This document shows, in pieces, positions 6,855 to 13,016 of a stretch of 13,016 nucleotides of DNA. The stretch covers positions 1-13,016 of the forward strand of contig CANQJX010000025.1 of assembly GCA_947624335.1 (NCBI GenBank), read 5' to 3'. The translations under genes were made by a program, and so were the position numbers. Each line of letters begins with the position of its first letter. Positions within the stretch are counted from its first letter, which is position 1. Below the pieces are notes generated by a model. It did not search any database. It saw nothing but the letters and a program-made list of their open reading frames with translations, and was not told the origin of the DNA. This DNA comes from an uncultured Marvinbryantia sp. (GTDB lineage Bacteria > Bacillota > Clostridia > Lachnospirales > Lachnospiraceae).

Positions 6855-7766
6855 ATGAAGAAATGGAAAACAGTATTTCTGGCGGCTGTTTTTGCCGCCG
6901 GAATGATGACAACAGGTTTTGCACAGGACGATACGGAGACGACGGAAAAAACGGAGGCGGAAGCGGCCGCGGTTTCGGATAAAGTTGCGTCCGCGGACGA
7001 AATGGTAACGCCGGAAGACGTCGTGGAGGAAGGCATGGTTCCCATTTACGGGAAAGATATTAAGGACGGCGTCTATGACGTCACCGTGGATTCCAGCTCC
7101 TCGATGTTTAAAATCGTTTCCTGCGAGCTTACCGTCAAAGAAGGAACCATGACGGCGGTTCTGACCATGAGCAGCGACGGTTATCTGAAGCTGTTTATGG
7201 GAACCGGCGCGGAAGCGGCGCAGGCGTCCGAGGAGGACTGCATCCCGGTTGCGCAGAACGAAGAGGGAAAAAAGACATTTGAGGTTCCGGTGGAAGCGCT
7301 GGACATGGGCATCGACTGCGCGGCTTACAGCAAGCGCAAAGAAAAATGGTACGACCGCGTTCTGGTATTCCGCGCGGATTCTCTTCCGCAGGACGCGTTT
7401 GCAGAGGGTATGATTACCACGCTGGAAGATCTGGCGCTGGAAGACGGCGCATACGAAGTGGAAGTACTTCTGGAAGGCGGCTCCGGAAAAACGACGGTGG
7501 CGTCTCCGGCGAAAATGACTGTTGCAGACGGCAAGGCGACGGCAACCATTCTCTTTAGCAGCCCGTACTATGATTATGTGATCGTAGGAGAGGAAACCTT
7601 AAAGCCGGTAAGCGCACAGGGCGAAGACTCCGCTTTTGAAATTCCGGTGGAAGGCTTCGACTGGAAAATGCCGATCACGGCGGATACCATCGCCATGAGT
7701 ACGCCGCATGAGATTGAATATACGCTGAACTTTGACTCTGCTACGATAAAGAAGACGGAAGAATGA
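6855..7766 (+). CDS. exported two-repeat all-beta protein of unknown function in the cobalamin-regulated operon
   Basis: A 303-residue protein that I do not recognise as a named family. Residues 1-23 are a signal peptide (cut near GFA-Q) and 24-60 an acidic Thr/Glu/Ala-rich linker. The rest consists of two related units of about 100 residues. Unit 1 (about 70-174) begins KDGVYDVTV, with LTVKEGTMTAVLTM, FEVPVEALD and a W-Y...V-F end. Unit 2 (about 197-294) begins EDGAYEVEV, with MTVADGKATATILF, FEIPVEGFD and EYTLNF. The DG.Y.V / LTV..G....T / F.VPVE pattern suggests an immunoglobulin-like beta sandwich, reminiscent of NEAT haem-binding domains, but the NEAT YxxxY motif is not evident. AGGAG lies upstream, and the gene overlaps the next start by ATGA (7763-7766). 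Its position between a chelatase and a binding protein suggests it binds or relays a tetrapyrrole or metal; this is inference. Confidence 0.75.
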   Translation: MKKWKTVFLAAVFAAGMMTTGFAQDDTETTEKTEAEAAAVSDKVASADEMVTPEDVVEEGMVPIYGKDIKDGVYDVTVDSSSSMFKIVSCELTVKEGTMTAVLTMSSDGYLKLFMGTGAEAAQASEEDCIPVAQNEEGKKTFEVPVEALDMGIDCAAYSKRKEKWYDRVLVFRADSLPQDAFAEGMITTLEDLALEDGAYEVEVLLEGGSGKTTVASPAKMTVADGKATATILFSSPYYDYVIVGEETLKPVSAQGEDSAFEIPVEGFDWKMPITADTIAMSTPHEIEYTLNFDSATIKKTEE

Positions 7767-8911
7767 ATAAAATAAAACGGGTCTTAAAAACGTTTTTACT
7801 GATGATACTGACTGCCGTTCCCTGCGCGTTTGCGCAGGGAAATGCGGCGGCGGCAAAGAGCTTGGACTGGAGCAGCATGGAGGCGGATCACAGCCTGGAG
7901 CTGCTTTATGCCGAACAGTTTTTTGTGGATTATTACAAAGGCGGCTATGCGCTGATCAACATTGCGGACAGCGGCCGTTTTCTTGTCGTACCGGAAGGCG
8001 CCGCCGTTCCGGAAAATCTGGATGAAGATATTGTGGTTTTGCAGCAGCCGCTCGATCACATTTACCTGGTGGCAACCTCGGCGATGGATTTATTCTGCGC
8101 GCTGGACGCGACGGGCAATATCGGCTTATCGGGGACGGACGCGTCCGGCTGGTACATAGACAAAGCGCGCGAGGAAATGGAAAAGGGCAACATTGTATAC
8201 GCCGGAAAATACAGCGCGCCGGATTATGAGACGATCCTTTCCAAAGAGTGCGATCTTGCCGTGGAATCCACGATGATTTATCACACGCCGGAAGTGAAAG
8301 AGAAATTAGAAGAATTTGGCATTCCCGTTCTGGTGGAACGCTCCAGCTACGAAAGCCATCCGCTTGGAAGGACGGAGTGGCTGAAGCTTTACGCCGTCCT
8401 GTTCGGCAAAGAAGAGCTTGCGGAAGAACTGTTCGACGAGCAGGCCAGACGCTTGACGGAAGTGCTGTCGGAAAAAAACACCGGAAAGACGGTGGCGTTT
8501 TTTTACATCAGCTCCAACGGCTATGTAAATGTGCGCAAAAGCAATGACTATGTTTCAAAAATGATAGAACTTGCCGGCGGCAAATACATCTTTGACGATC
8601 TGGGGGAATCCGACAATGCGCTGTCTACCATGAACATGCAGATGGAAGAATTTTATGCGCGCGCGAAAGACGCCGATTACCTTATTTACAACAGCACCAT
8701 TGACGGCGAACTTTACACGCTGGACGAATTATTTGCCAAAAGCAGCCTTTTAAAAGATTTTAAGGCGGTGGCCGACGGAAACGTGTACTGCACCGAAGAA
8801 AATTTGTTTCAGGAAACGATGGGGCTTGGTACGATGATCGCGGATATCCACGCCATGCTGACCGGCGAAGCCCCCGAACAACTCACCTACATGCATTGCC
8901 TCAAACCATAG
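7763..8911 (+). CDS. exported FecB/BtuF-type substrate-binding protein of an ABC importer
   Basis: A 382-residue solute-binding protein of the Peripla_BP_2 (BtuF/FepB) class, which captures corrinoids, haem or siderophores and delivers them to a FecCD permease. A signal peptide occupies 1-24 (cut near CAFA-Q). The two-lobe pattern is visible: LLYAEQFFVDYYKGGYALINI early in the first lobe, VVLQQPLDHIYLVATS (91-106), and the second half beginning near VLVERSSYESHPLGRTEWLKL (189-209), a segment typical of clostridial BtuF-like proteins. The conserved Glu residues that would dock on the transporter are likely here (for example Glu192 and Glu197). Cys21 follows AVP, a poor lipobox, so it is not an obvious lipoprotein, which is odd for a Gram-positive binding protein. 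It overlaps the preceding gene by four bases and is followed 40 bases later by its permease. Context points to a cobalt-tetrapyrrole or corrinoid ligand. Confidence 0.85.
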   Translation: MNKIKRVLKTFLLMILTAVPCAFAQGNAAAAKSLDWSSMEADHSLELLYAEQFFVDYYKGGYALINIADSGRFLVVPEGAAVPENLDEDIVVLQQPLDHIYLVATSAMDLFCALDATGNIGLSGTDASGWYIDKAREEMEKGNIVYAGKYSAPDYETILSKECDLAVESTMIYHTPEVKEKLEEFGIPVLVERSSYESHPLGRTEWLKLYAVLFGKEELAEELFDEQARRLTEVLSEKNTGKTVAFFYISSNGYVNVRKSNDYVSKMIELAGGKYIFDDLGESDNALSTMNMQMEEFYARAKDADYLIYNSTIDGELYTLDELFAKSSLLKDFKAVADGNVYCTEENLFQETMGLGTMIADIHAMLTGEAPEQLTYMHCLKP

Positions 8912-8951
8912 CTTTGCGTTTTTTAACAAAAAACAGAAAGGACTCCTGCAG

Positions 8952-9977
8952 ATGGAACGAAGATCTTACAAAAGATACTGCCTTACCTTTATTCTGCTGG
9001 GTCTTTTTTTGCTTGCACTGCTGTTTGCAAACATCAATTCCGGCAGCATACATCTTACATTGAAAGAAGTTTTTGCCATTCTTATGCAGAAGCGCGGAGA
9101 AGAAACAGCGTATAATATTGTCTGGGAGATCCGTCTGCCGCGCATTCTGGCGGCGGTTATCCTGGGCGGCGCGCTGTCCGTCTCCGGTTTTTTATTGCAG
9201 ACATTTTTTAACAATCCGATTGCGGGTCCGTTTGTGCTTGGGATTTCGTCCGGGGCAAAGCTGGTGGTTTCTCTGGTTATGATTTTCTTATTAAGCCGCG
9301 GGCTGCTGGCAAGCTCCCAGATCCTTATTCTTGCCGCGTTTGCGGGAGCGATGATTTCCATGGGCTTTATCCTTTTGATTTCAGGAAAAGTGCGGGGAAT
9401 GTCCATGCTGGTCATCAGCGGCGTGATGATCGGGTATATCTGTTCGGCGATTACCGATTTTGTGGTAACGTTTGCGGACGACTCCAATATTGTCAATCTG
9501 CACAACTGGTCGCTTGGCAGCTTTTCGGGAATGTCCTGGGACAATGTGCGCGTGATGGCGGCGGTGGTTTTTGTAACGCTGGCGATAACCTTCCTTATGT
9601 CAAAACCGATCGGAGCGTATCAGCTCGGAGAAGTATACGCGCGCAACATGGGCGTAAACATCCGTCTGTTCCGCGTTCAACTCATCCTGCTTTCCAGCGT
9701 CCTTTCCGCGTGCGTGACGGCGTTTGCCGGACCCATTTCTTTTGTGGGCATCGCGGTGCCGCATCTGATTAAGAGTATGTTAAAAACCGCGAAGCCGATT
9801 TTGGTAATTCCCGCATGTTTTTTGGGCGGCGCCGTATTCTGCCTGTTCTGCGACATGATCGCACGAACCGTATTCGCGCCCACGGAGCTGAGCATCAGCT
9901 CGGTAACGGCGATCTTCGGCGCGCCCGTTGTGATTTACGCGATGTGCGCGAAAGCGTCCCGCCGCGAAAAAATGTAA
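8952..9977 (+). CDS. FecCD/BtuC-family ABC transporter permease
   Basis: A 341-residue membrane permease of the FecCD family, whose dimer forms the channel for vitamin B12, haem or siderophore import. About nine or ten hydrophobic helices can be traced. Family landmarks are WEIRLPRILAAVILGGALS (58-76), NNPIAGPFVLGISSGA (87-102), the GPISFVGIAVPHL segment (260-272) that contains the ATPase-coupling region, and the C-terminal ELSISSVTAIFGAPVVIY (312-329). Length is normal. AAAGGA about ten bases before the ATG serves as ribosome site. It follows the binding-protein gene by 40 bases and precedes the ATPase by 27, so the three form one importer. The cobalamin riboswitch at the head of the operon argues for a corrinoid or precursor substrate rather than a siderophore. 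Confidence 0.93.
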   Translation: MERRSYKRYCLTFILLGLFLLALLFANINSGSIHLTLKEVFAILMQKRGEETAYNIVWEIRLPRILAAVILGGALSVSGFLLQTFFNNPIAGPFVLGISSGAKLVVSLVMIFLLSRGLLASSQILILAAFAGAMISMGFILLISGKVRGMSMLVISGVMIGYICSAITDFVVTFADDSNIVNLHNWSLGSFSGMSWDNVRVMAAVVFVTLAITFLMSKPIGAYQLGEVYARNMGVNIRLFRVQLILLSSVLSACVTAFAGPISFVGIAVPHLIKSMLKTAKPILVIPACFLGGAVFCLFCDMIARTVFAPTELSISSVTAIFGAPVVIYAMCAKASRREKM

Positions 9978-10004
9978 TTCCCGCAAAGGCACAGGAGAAC
10001 TCTT

Positions 10005-11090
10005 ATGGATTCATTTTACATCCGCACCGACAACCTGACCGTTGGCTATCACGGCGTTCCTCTGATCCGCGATATCGGCATCCGCCTGGACCGCGGCCAG
10101 ATTCTTACGCTTATCGGGCCGAACGGCGCGGGCAAATCTACCATTTTAAAAAGCATCAGCCGGCAGCTTTCCCTGCTGGGCGGAACGGTTTATCTGGACG
10201 GAGCGGATATACGGGAGATTACGGACAAAGCGCTTTCCAAAAAACTGTCCGTGGTAATGACGGAGCGCATCCGGCCCGAACTGATGACCTGCGGGGACGT
10301 CGTTTCGGCAGGCCGCTACCCTTATACGGGAAGACTTGGGATTTTGTCCGACCATGACCGCGAAGTGGTTTACGCGTCTATGAAGATGGTACACGCGCTG
10401 GAACTGCGGGACTGCGATTTTACGCAGATCAGCGACGGACAGCGCCAGAGGGTCCTTCTGGCAAAGGCGCTCTGCCAGGAGCCGGAAATCATTGTGCTGG
10501 ACGAACCGACGTCTTTTCTGGATATTAAACATAAGCTGGAGCTTTTGACGCTGCTGAAAACCATGGTGCGCGAAAAAAAGCTTGCCATTATTCTGTCTTT
10601 GCATGAACTGGATCTGGCGCAGAAAATATCGGATATCGTCGTCTGCGTTCACGGGGACAAAATTGAAAAAATGGGAACGCCGGAAGAAATTTTTACATCC
10701 GATTATATCCGCAGCCTTTACGGGATGACAAACGGAAGCTACAATACAGATTTTGGCTGCCTGGAGATGGAGGCGCCCAGGGGCGAGCCGCAGGTGTTTG
10801 TGATCGGCGGAAACGGCAGCGGGATCGCTACTTACCGCAGGCTGGTGCGCCAGGGGATCCCGTTTGCCGCGGGAGTCCTGCATGAAAATGATGTGGATTA
10901 CGAAGTGGCAAAGACGCTGGCGGTATCGGTCATTTCCGAAAAACCGTTTGAACCGATTGGGGAGCAGGCTTATCAAAAGGCGCTGGAAACGGCGCGAAGA
11001 TGCAGGGAAATTGTCTGCTGCGTCAAAGAATTTGGCACGGCGAACGAGAAAAATAAAGAACTGTATGCGGCGCTTCAAAAAGTAACATAA
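10005..11090 (+). CDS. BtuD/FepC-type ABC transporter ATPase with C-terminal extension domain
   Basis: A 361-residue cytoplasmic ATPase that powers the preceding FecCD permease. Residues 1-245 form the ABC domain: Walker A GPNGAGKST (38-46), Q-loop region near 84-90 with no obvious Gln (MTERIR), signature ISDGQRQR (142-149) where the usual SGGQ is SDGQ, Walker B IIVLDEP (162-168) and H-loop His200. Typical FepC/BtuD ATPases stop near 250-260. Here residues about 255-361 form an added domain beginning VFVIGGNGSGIATYRRL and containing GVLHENDVDYEVAKTLA, then a Cys-containing REIVCCVKEFGT segment; this looks like a small Rossmann-like fold. I recall comparable extensions on archaeal (haloarchaeal) cobalamin-transport ATPases, which supports a corrinoid role, but I could not verify this. 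AGGAG at 9993-9997 sets the start. Last gene of the operon; I see no terminator after it. Confidence 0.9.
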   Translation: MDSFYIRTDNLTVGYHGVPLIRDIGIRLDRGQILTLIGPNGAGKSTILKSISRQLSLLGGTVYLDGADIREITDKALSKKLSVVMTERIRPELMTCGDVVSAGRYPYTGRLGILSDHDREVVYASMKMVHALELRDCDFTQISDGQRQRVLLAKALCQEPEIIVLDEPTSFLDIKHKLELLTLLKTMVREKKLAIILSLHELDLAQKISDIVVCVHGDKIEKMGTPEEIFTSDYIRSLYGMTNGSYNTDFGCLEMEAPRGEPQVFVIGGNGSGIATYRRLVRQGIPFAAGVLHENDVDYEVAKTLAVSVISEKPFEPIGEQAYQKALETARRCREIVCCVKEFGTANEKNKELYAALQKVT

Positions 11091-11105
11091 AGTTATAAAA
11101 ACGGA

Positions 11106-11134
11106 TTGACAAACGGCAGAATTTCGCATATAAT
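11106..11134 (+). promoter_or_regulatory. consensus promoter upstream of the c-di-GMP riboswitch
   Basis: TTGACA (11106-11111), a 17-base spacer and TATAAT (11129-11134): a perfect sigma-A match, with a start expected near 11141. It begins 15 bases after the ATPase stop, so expression must be limited afterwards, by the riboswitch and terminator. Confidence 0.92.
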
Positions 11135-11166
11135 GATACCAAATCAAATAAACTCGATCTGATTTT

Positions 11167-11246
11167 AAAGGCAAACCCGGGGAAATCCGGGGACGCAAAG
11201 CCAAGGGTCTAAGGTCAGTCAAATGACTATGACAGCCGGTTGCCGC
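11167..11246 (+). promoter_or_regulatory. class I cyclic di-GMP riboswitch (GEMM-I) aptamer
   Basis: The conserved core is nearly complete. GGCAAACC (11170-11177) pairs with GGTTGCC (11238-11244) as P1. CCGG/CCGG with a GAAA tetraloop (11182-11185) forms P2. The strictly conserved GGACGCAAAGCC follows, then GGGTCTAAGG, a P3-type hairpin AGTC-AAAT-GACT (11217-11228), and GACAGCCGG. It binds c-di-GMP and controls the terminator at 11326 ahead of a large surface protein. Confidence 0.95.
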
Positions 11247-11325
11247 ATTCCATTTATGTGTATTGAGACTTACTCCAGCTATTCCAGACGCTAAGAGTCT
11301 TATTGTCATGTGAGAGAATCTGGTG

Positions 11326-11360
11326 ACCATCGGTTGTAAAAACGATGGTATTTTTATTTT
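11326..11360 (+). terminator. intrinsic terminator of the c-di-GMP riboswitch
   Basis: ACCATCG (11326-11332) and CGATGGT (11343-11349) form a perfect 7-bp stem followed by ATTTTTATTTT. The segment 11247-11325 between aptamer and terminator can form alternative stems, for example CCAGA (11284-11288) with TCTGG (11319-11323). The CGGTTG in the terminator 5' arm and loop repeats the CGGTTGCC of aptamer P1, so competition for GGCAAACC is a possible switching mechanism; whether c-di-GMP turns the gene on or off is not clear. Confidence 0.85.
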
Positions 11361-11423
11361 CAGCAGATGTTTACCGGAATCTTACGCGGAGGATCTCAAT
11401 GAAGAAGAGAGAGGAGCGATCTT

Positions 11424-13016
11424 ATGAAGGCGACAAAAAGAGCATTCCAGTTTTTAACAGCGCTTGTACTTATCTGCGTCATAGCCGCAACGGCGGTTAC
11501 GGTATCCGCAAAAGGTTCCGCGATGAAAAAAGGGAAAACGTTTACCTACGGAAACTATAAGTACAAAGTAACCAAATTGAAAGGCAAAAGCGGCGAAGTA
11601 GCGCTGATCGGCGCAACATCGAAGTCGATTGCGTCGGTTACGGTGCCCAATACCGTAAAATCCGGGAAATATAAATTTCAGGTAACCACGATCGGCGATA
11701 AGGCTTTCCAGAATTATAAGAAGCTGATTTCCCTGAAGACAAATGCGGAACTCAAAAGCATTGGAAAAAATGCGTTTGCAGGCTGCGGCAAGCTGACCCA
11801 TATCCAGATTCCGGGGACAAAATTAAGTAAGATCGGAAAGAACGCCTTTAAGGGAACCGGCCCGAACGCATCGATTGTAGTGCCCGATGCCAAGGCAGGC
11901 GCTTACGCCAATCTTCTCAAAGGCAAAGGCCAGAAAGCAACGGTTCAGATTCAGCCGCTGAAAGCGTATGCGAAGAGCAGCAATAACAAAGTGGTGGCGG
12001 CAAGCAGCCCGGTATCCGTTCCGGCTCCGGCGCCTCAGACAGAACATACGCACAGCTATAGCGCGTGGACAGTAACAAAATATGCGACCTGCACGGAAGC
12101 CGGCAGCGAAACGTGCCTGTGCTCCTGCGGAGCTATGCAGACGCGCGAGATTCCTGCGCTGGGGCATACGATGGTTTCGTATCCGGCAGTTGCGGCAACC
12201 TGCACGGCGGCGGGAAGAACCGCTTATACGGCTTGCTCCTACTGCGGTTATACGGAAACAGCCGCGCAGGAAATTCCGGCGCAGGGACACCGGTTTGGCG
12301 AGTGGAGCGTAACAAAGGAAGCAAGCTGCGCGGCCTGCGGTGAAGAAACACGCAAATGCAGCGCGTGCGGCAAGAAAGAGACCAAATCAACCGCTAAGCT
12401 GGAGCATGAAATGGTTGAGGCGGGAAGAACATCCGCTACCTGCGAGCAGGGCGGCCTGACTTATTACGGATGCACGAAATGCCATCAGATACAGGTAAGC
12501 ATAAACAGCCAGCCGCTTGGTCATCAGTGGGCGGAGACGCCGACGGTAGTACCGGCGACCTGCACGGCGGACGGCATAGAATATACCGCGTGCCTGCGGG
12601 ACGGATGTACGGCAAGAAAAGGCGTGAAATTACTGCCGAGGCTGCGCGAGCATCAATGGCAGAGAACGACGGTGGAAGCAACCTGCACAACAGCCGGATC
12701 GATTACAGATACCTGCGCCGTATGCGGAGAGACAAAGACGCAGACGGTAAGAGCGCTTGGACATAAGTTTACCAATTATGTGCCGGACGGCAACGCATCC
12801 TGCGTGGAAGCTGGTACGGTTACGGCAAAATGCGACCGCTGCGGCATTGCAGACACAAAACCGGGAACAACGGCAAACTTAACGGAGCATACCTGGGTGC
12901 TGGATGAAGAACATTCCAAACCTGCAACCTGTGTGGAAGCCGGCATAAACAAATATTACTGCGCAAATGAGAACTGCAAACGGACCAAGACCGAAGTGGT
13001 AGAGGCCGACGGACAT
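11424..13016 (+). CDS. secreted BspA-like LRR surface protein with Cys-rich repeats (3' end outside window)
   Basis: The frame is open from ATG 11424 to the window edge, 531 codons with no stop. Residues 1-29 are a signal peptide (cut near VSA-K). Residues about 40-155 are a Lys-rich beta region with BspA-like LRR_5 units (IGDKAF, SIGKNAFAGCGKL, KIGKNAF). Residues 180-207 are a Ser/Pro/Ala linker. From 208 on there are at least eight imperfect Cys-rich repeats of about 40 residues with the pattern A(T/S)C...G...C..C.....(A/P)LGH. Such architecture is typical of clostridial cell-surface adhesin-like proteins; the wall-anchoring end is not visible. AGGAG at 11412-11416 is seven bases before the start. 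A competing start with GGAGG lies at 11399 in another frame. The upstream riboswitch places it under c-di-GMP control. The binding partner is unknown. Confidence 0.88.
   Translation, partial: MKATKRAFQFLTALVLICVIAATAVTVSAKGSAMKKGKTFTYGNYKYKVTKLKGKSGEVALIGATSKSIASVTVPNTVKSGKYKFQVTTIGDKAFQNYKKLISLKTNAELKSIGKNAFAGCGKLTHIQIPGTKLSKIGKNAFKGTGPNASIVVPDAKAGAYANLLKGKGQKATVQIQPLKAYAKSSNNKVVAASSPVSVPAPAPQTEHTHSYSAWTVTKYATCTEAGSETCLCSCGAMQTREIPALGHTMVSYPAVAATCTAAGRTAYTACSYCGYTETAAQEIPAQGHRFGEWSVTKEASCAACGEETRKCSACGKKETKSTAKLEHEMVEAGRTSATCEQGGLTYYGCTKCHQIQVSINSQPLGHQWAETPTVVPATCTADGIEYTACLRDGCTARKGVKLLPRLREHQWQRTTVEATCTTAGSITDTCAVCGETKTQTVRALGHKFTNYVPDGNASCVEAGTVTAKCDRCGIADTKPGTTANLTEHTWVLDEEHSKPATCVEAGINKYYCANENCKRTKTEVVEADGH
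12045..13016 (+). repeat. array of eight Cys-rich protein repeats inside the surface-protein gene
   Basis: Units at residues about 208-248, 249-289, 290-328, 329-367, 368-410, 411-447, 448-489 and 490-531 share ATCTxAG, then CxxC(G) and end in LGH or a variant (LEH, TEH, DGH). Each unit has three to five Cys and usually one or two His. Spacing and sequence drift between units, so the array is old rather than freshly expanded. It continues past the window. Confidence 0.85.

Noticed and set aside
5845..6924. 359-codon open frame on the minus strand over the chelatase gene
   Set aside because: It is antisense to a clear CbiK protein and arises from GC-rich codon bias; it also covers the ribosome sites of two plus-strand genes.
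10146..11330. 394-codon open frame on the minus strand
   Set aside because: It is antisense to the ABC ATPase and crosses the promoter and aptamer of the c-di-GMP riboswitch; no plausible ribosome site or domain.
12045..13016. Repeat array as a possible CRISPR
   Set aside because: The repeats are about 120 bases, imperfect, in frame and protein-coding, with no unique spacers of uniform size.

Overview
The window looks like a chromosomal segment of a Gram-positive, anaerobic Firmicute of the Clostridia, most likely a Lachnospiraceae-type gut bacterium. The support is the strong AGGAGG-type ribosome sites, TTGACA/TATAAT promoters, three tRNA genes without an encoded CCA, a large (Alu-bearing) SRP RNA, a class I c-di-GMP riboswitch, BspA-like leucine-rich repeats and roughly 50% GC. 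The genus is inference; no species can be named from the sequence alone.

Left part (1-2800). A tRNA cluster (initiator Met, cut by the window edge; Phe; Lys) ends at an intrinsic terminator. It is followed by tadA, the tRNA A34 deaminase, which overlaps a gene for a C39-like papain-fold protease by an ATGA junction. A second, separately promoted and secreted C39-like protein follows. On the opposite strand, converging on it, lies the SRP RNA gene with a near-consensus promoter.

Middle part, minus strand (2819-5371). A two-gene operon encodes a membrane protein with seven predicted helices, a degenerate GGDEF domain and an intact EAL (c-di-GMP phosphodiesterase) domain, then a HAD-family phosphatase. 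Its promoter lies back to back with that of the next operon.

Cobalt/tetrapyrrole operon (5450-11090, plus strand). A promoter and cobalamin riboswitch with a terminator hairpin precede five tightly spaced genes: an exported CbiK-type cobaltochelatase, an exported protein with two related all-beta repeats, an exported FecB/BtuF-type binding protein, a FecCD-type permease, and an ABC ATPase with an unusual 110-residue C-terminal extension. Together they look like an extracytoplasmic metal-chelation plus uptake system repressed by cobalamin. This is the most unusual unit in the window.

Right edge (11106-13016). A consensus promoter drives a class I c-di-GMP (GEMM) riboswitch, a textbook intrinsic terminator, and the start of a large secreted surface protein with a BspA-like leucine-rich region and at least eight Cys-rich repeats; it runs off the window. 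A c-di-GMP phosphodiesterase and a c-di-GMP-controlled surface protein therefore sit about 6 kb apart, flanking the cobalt operon.
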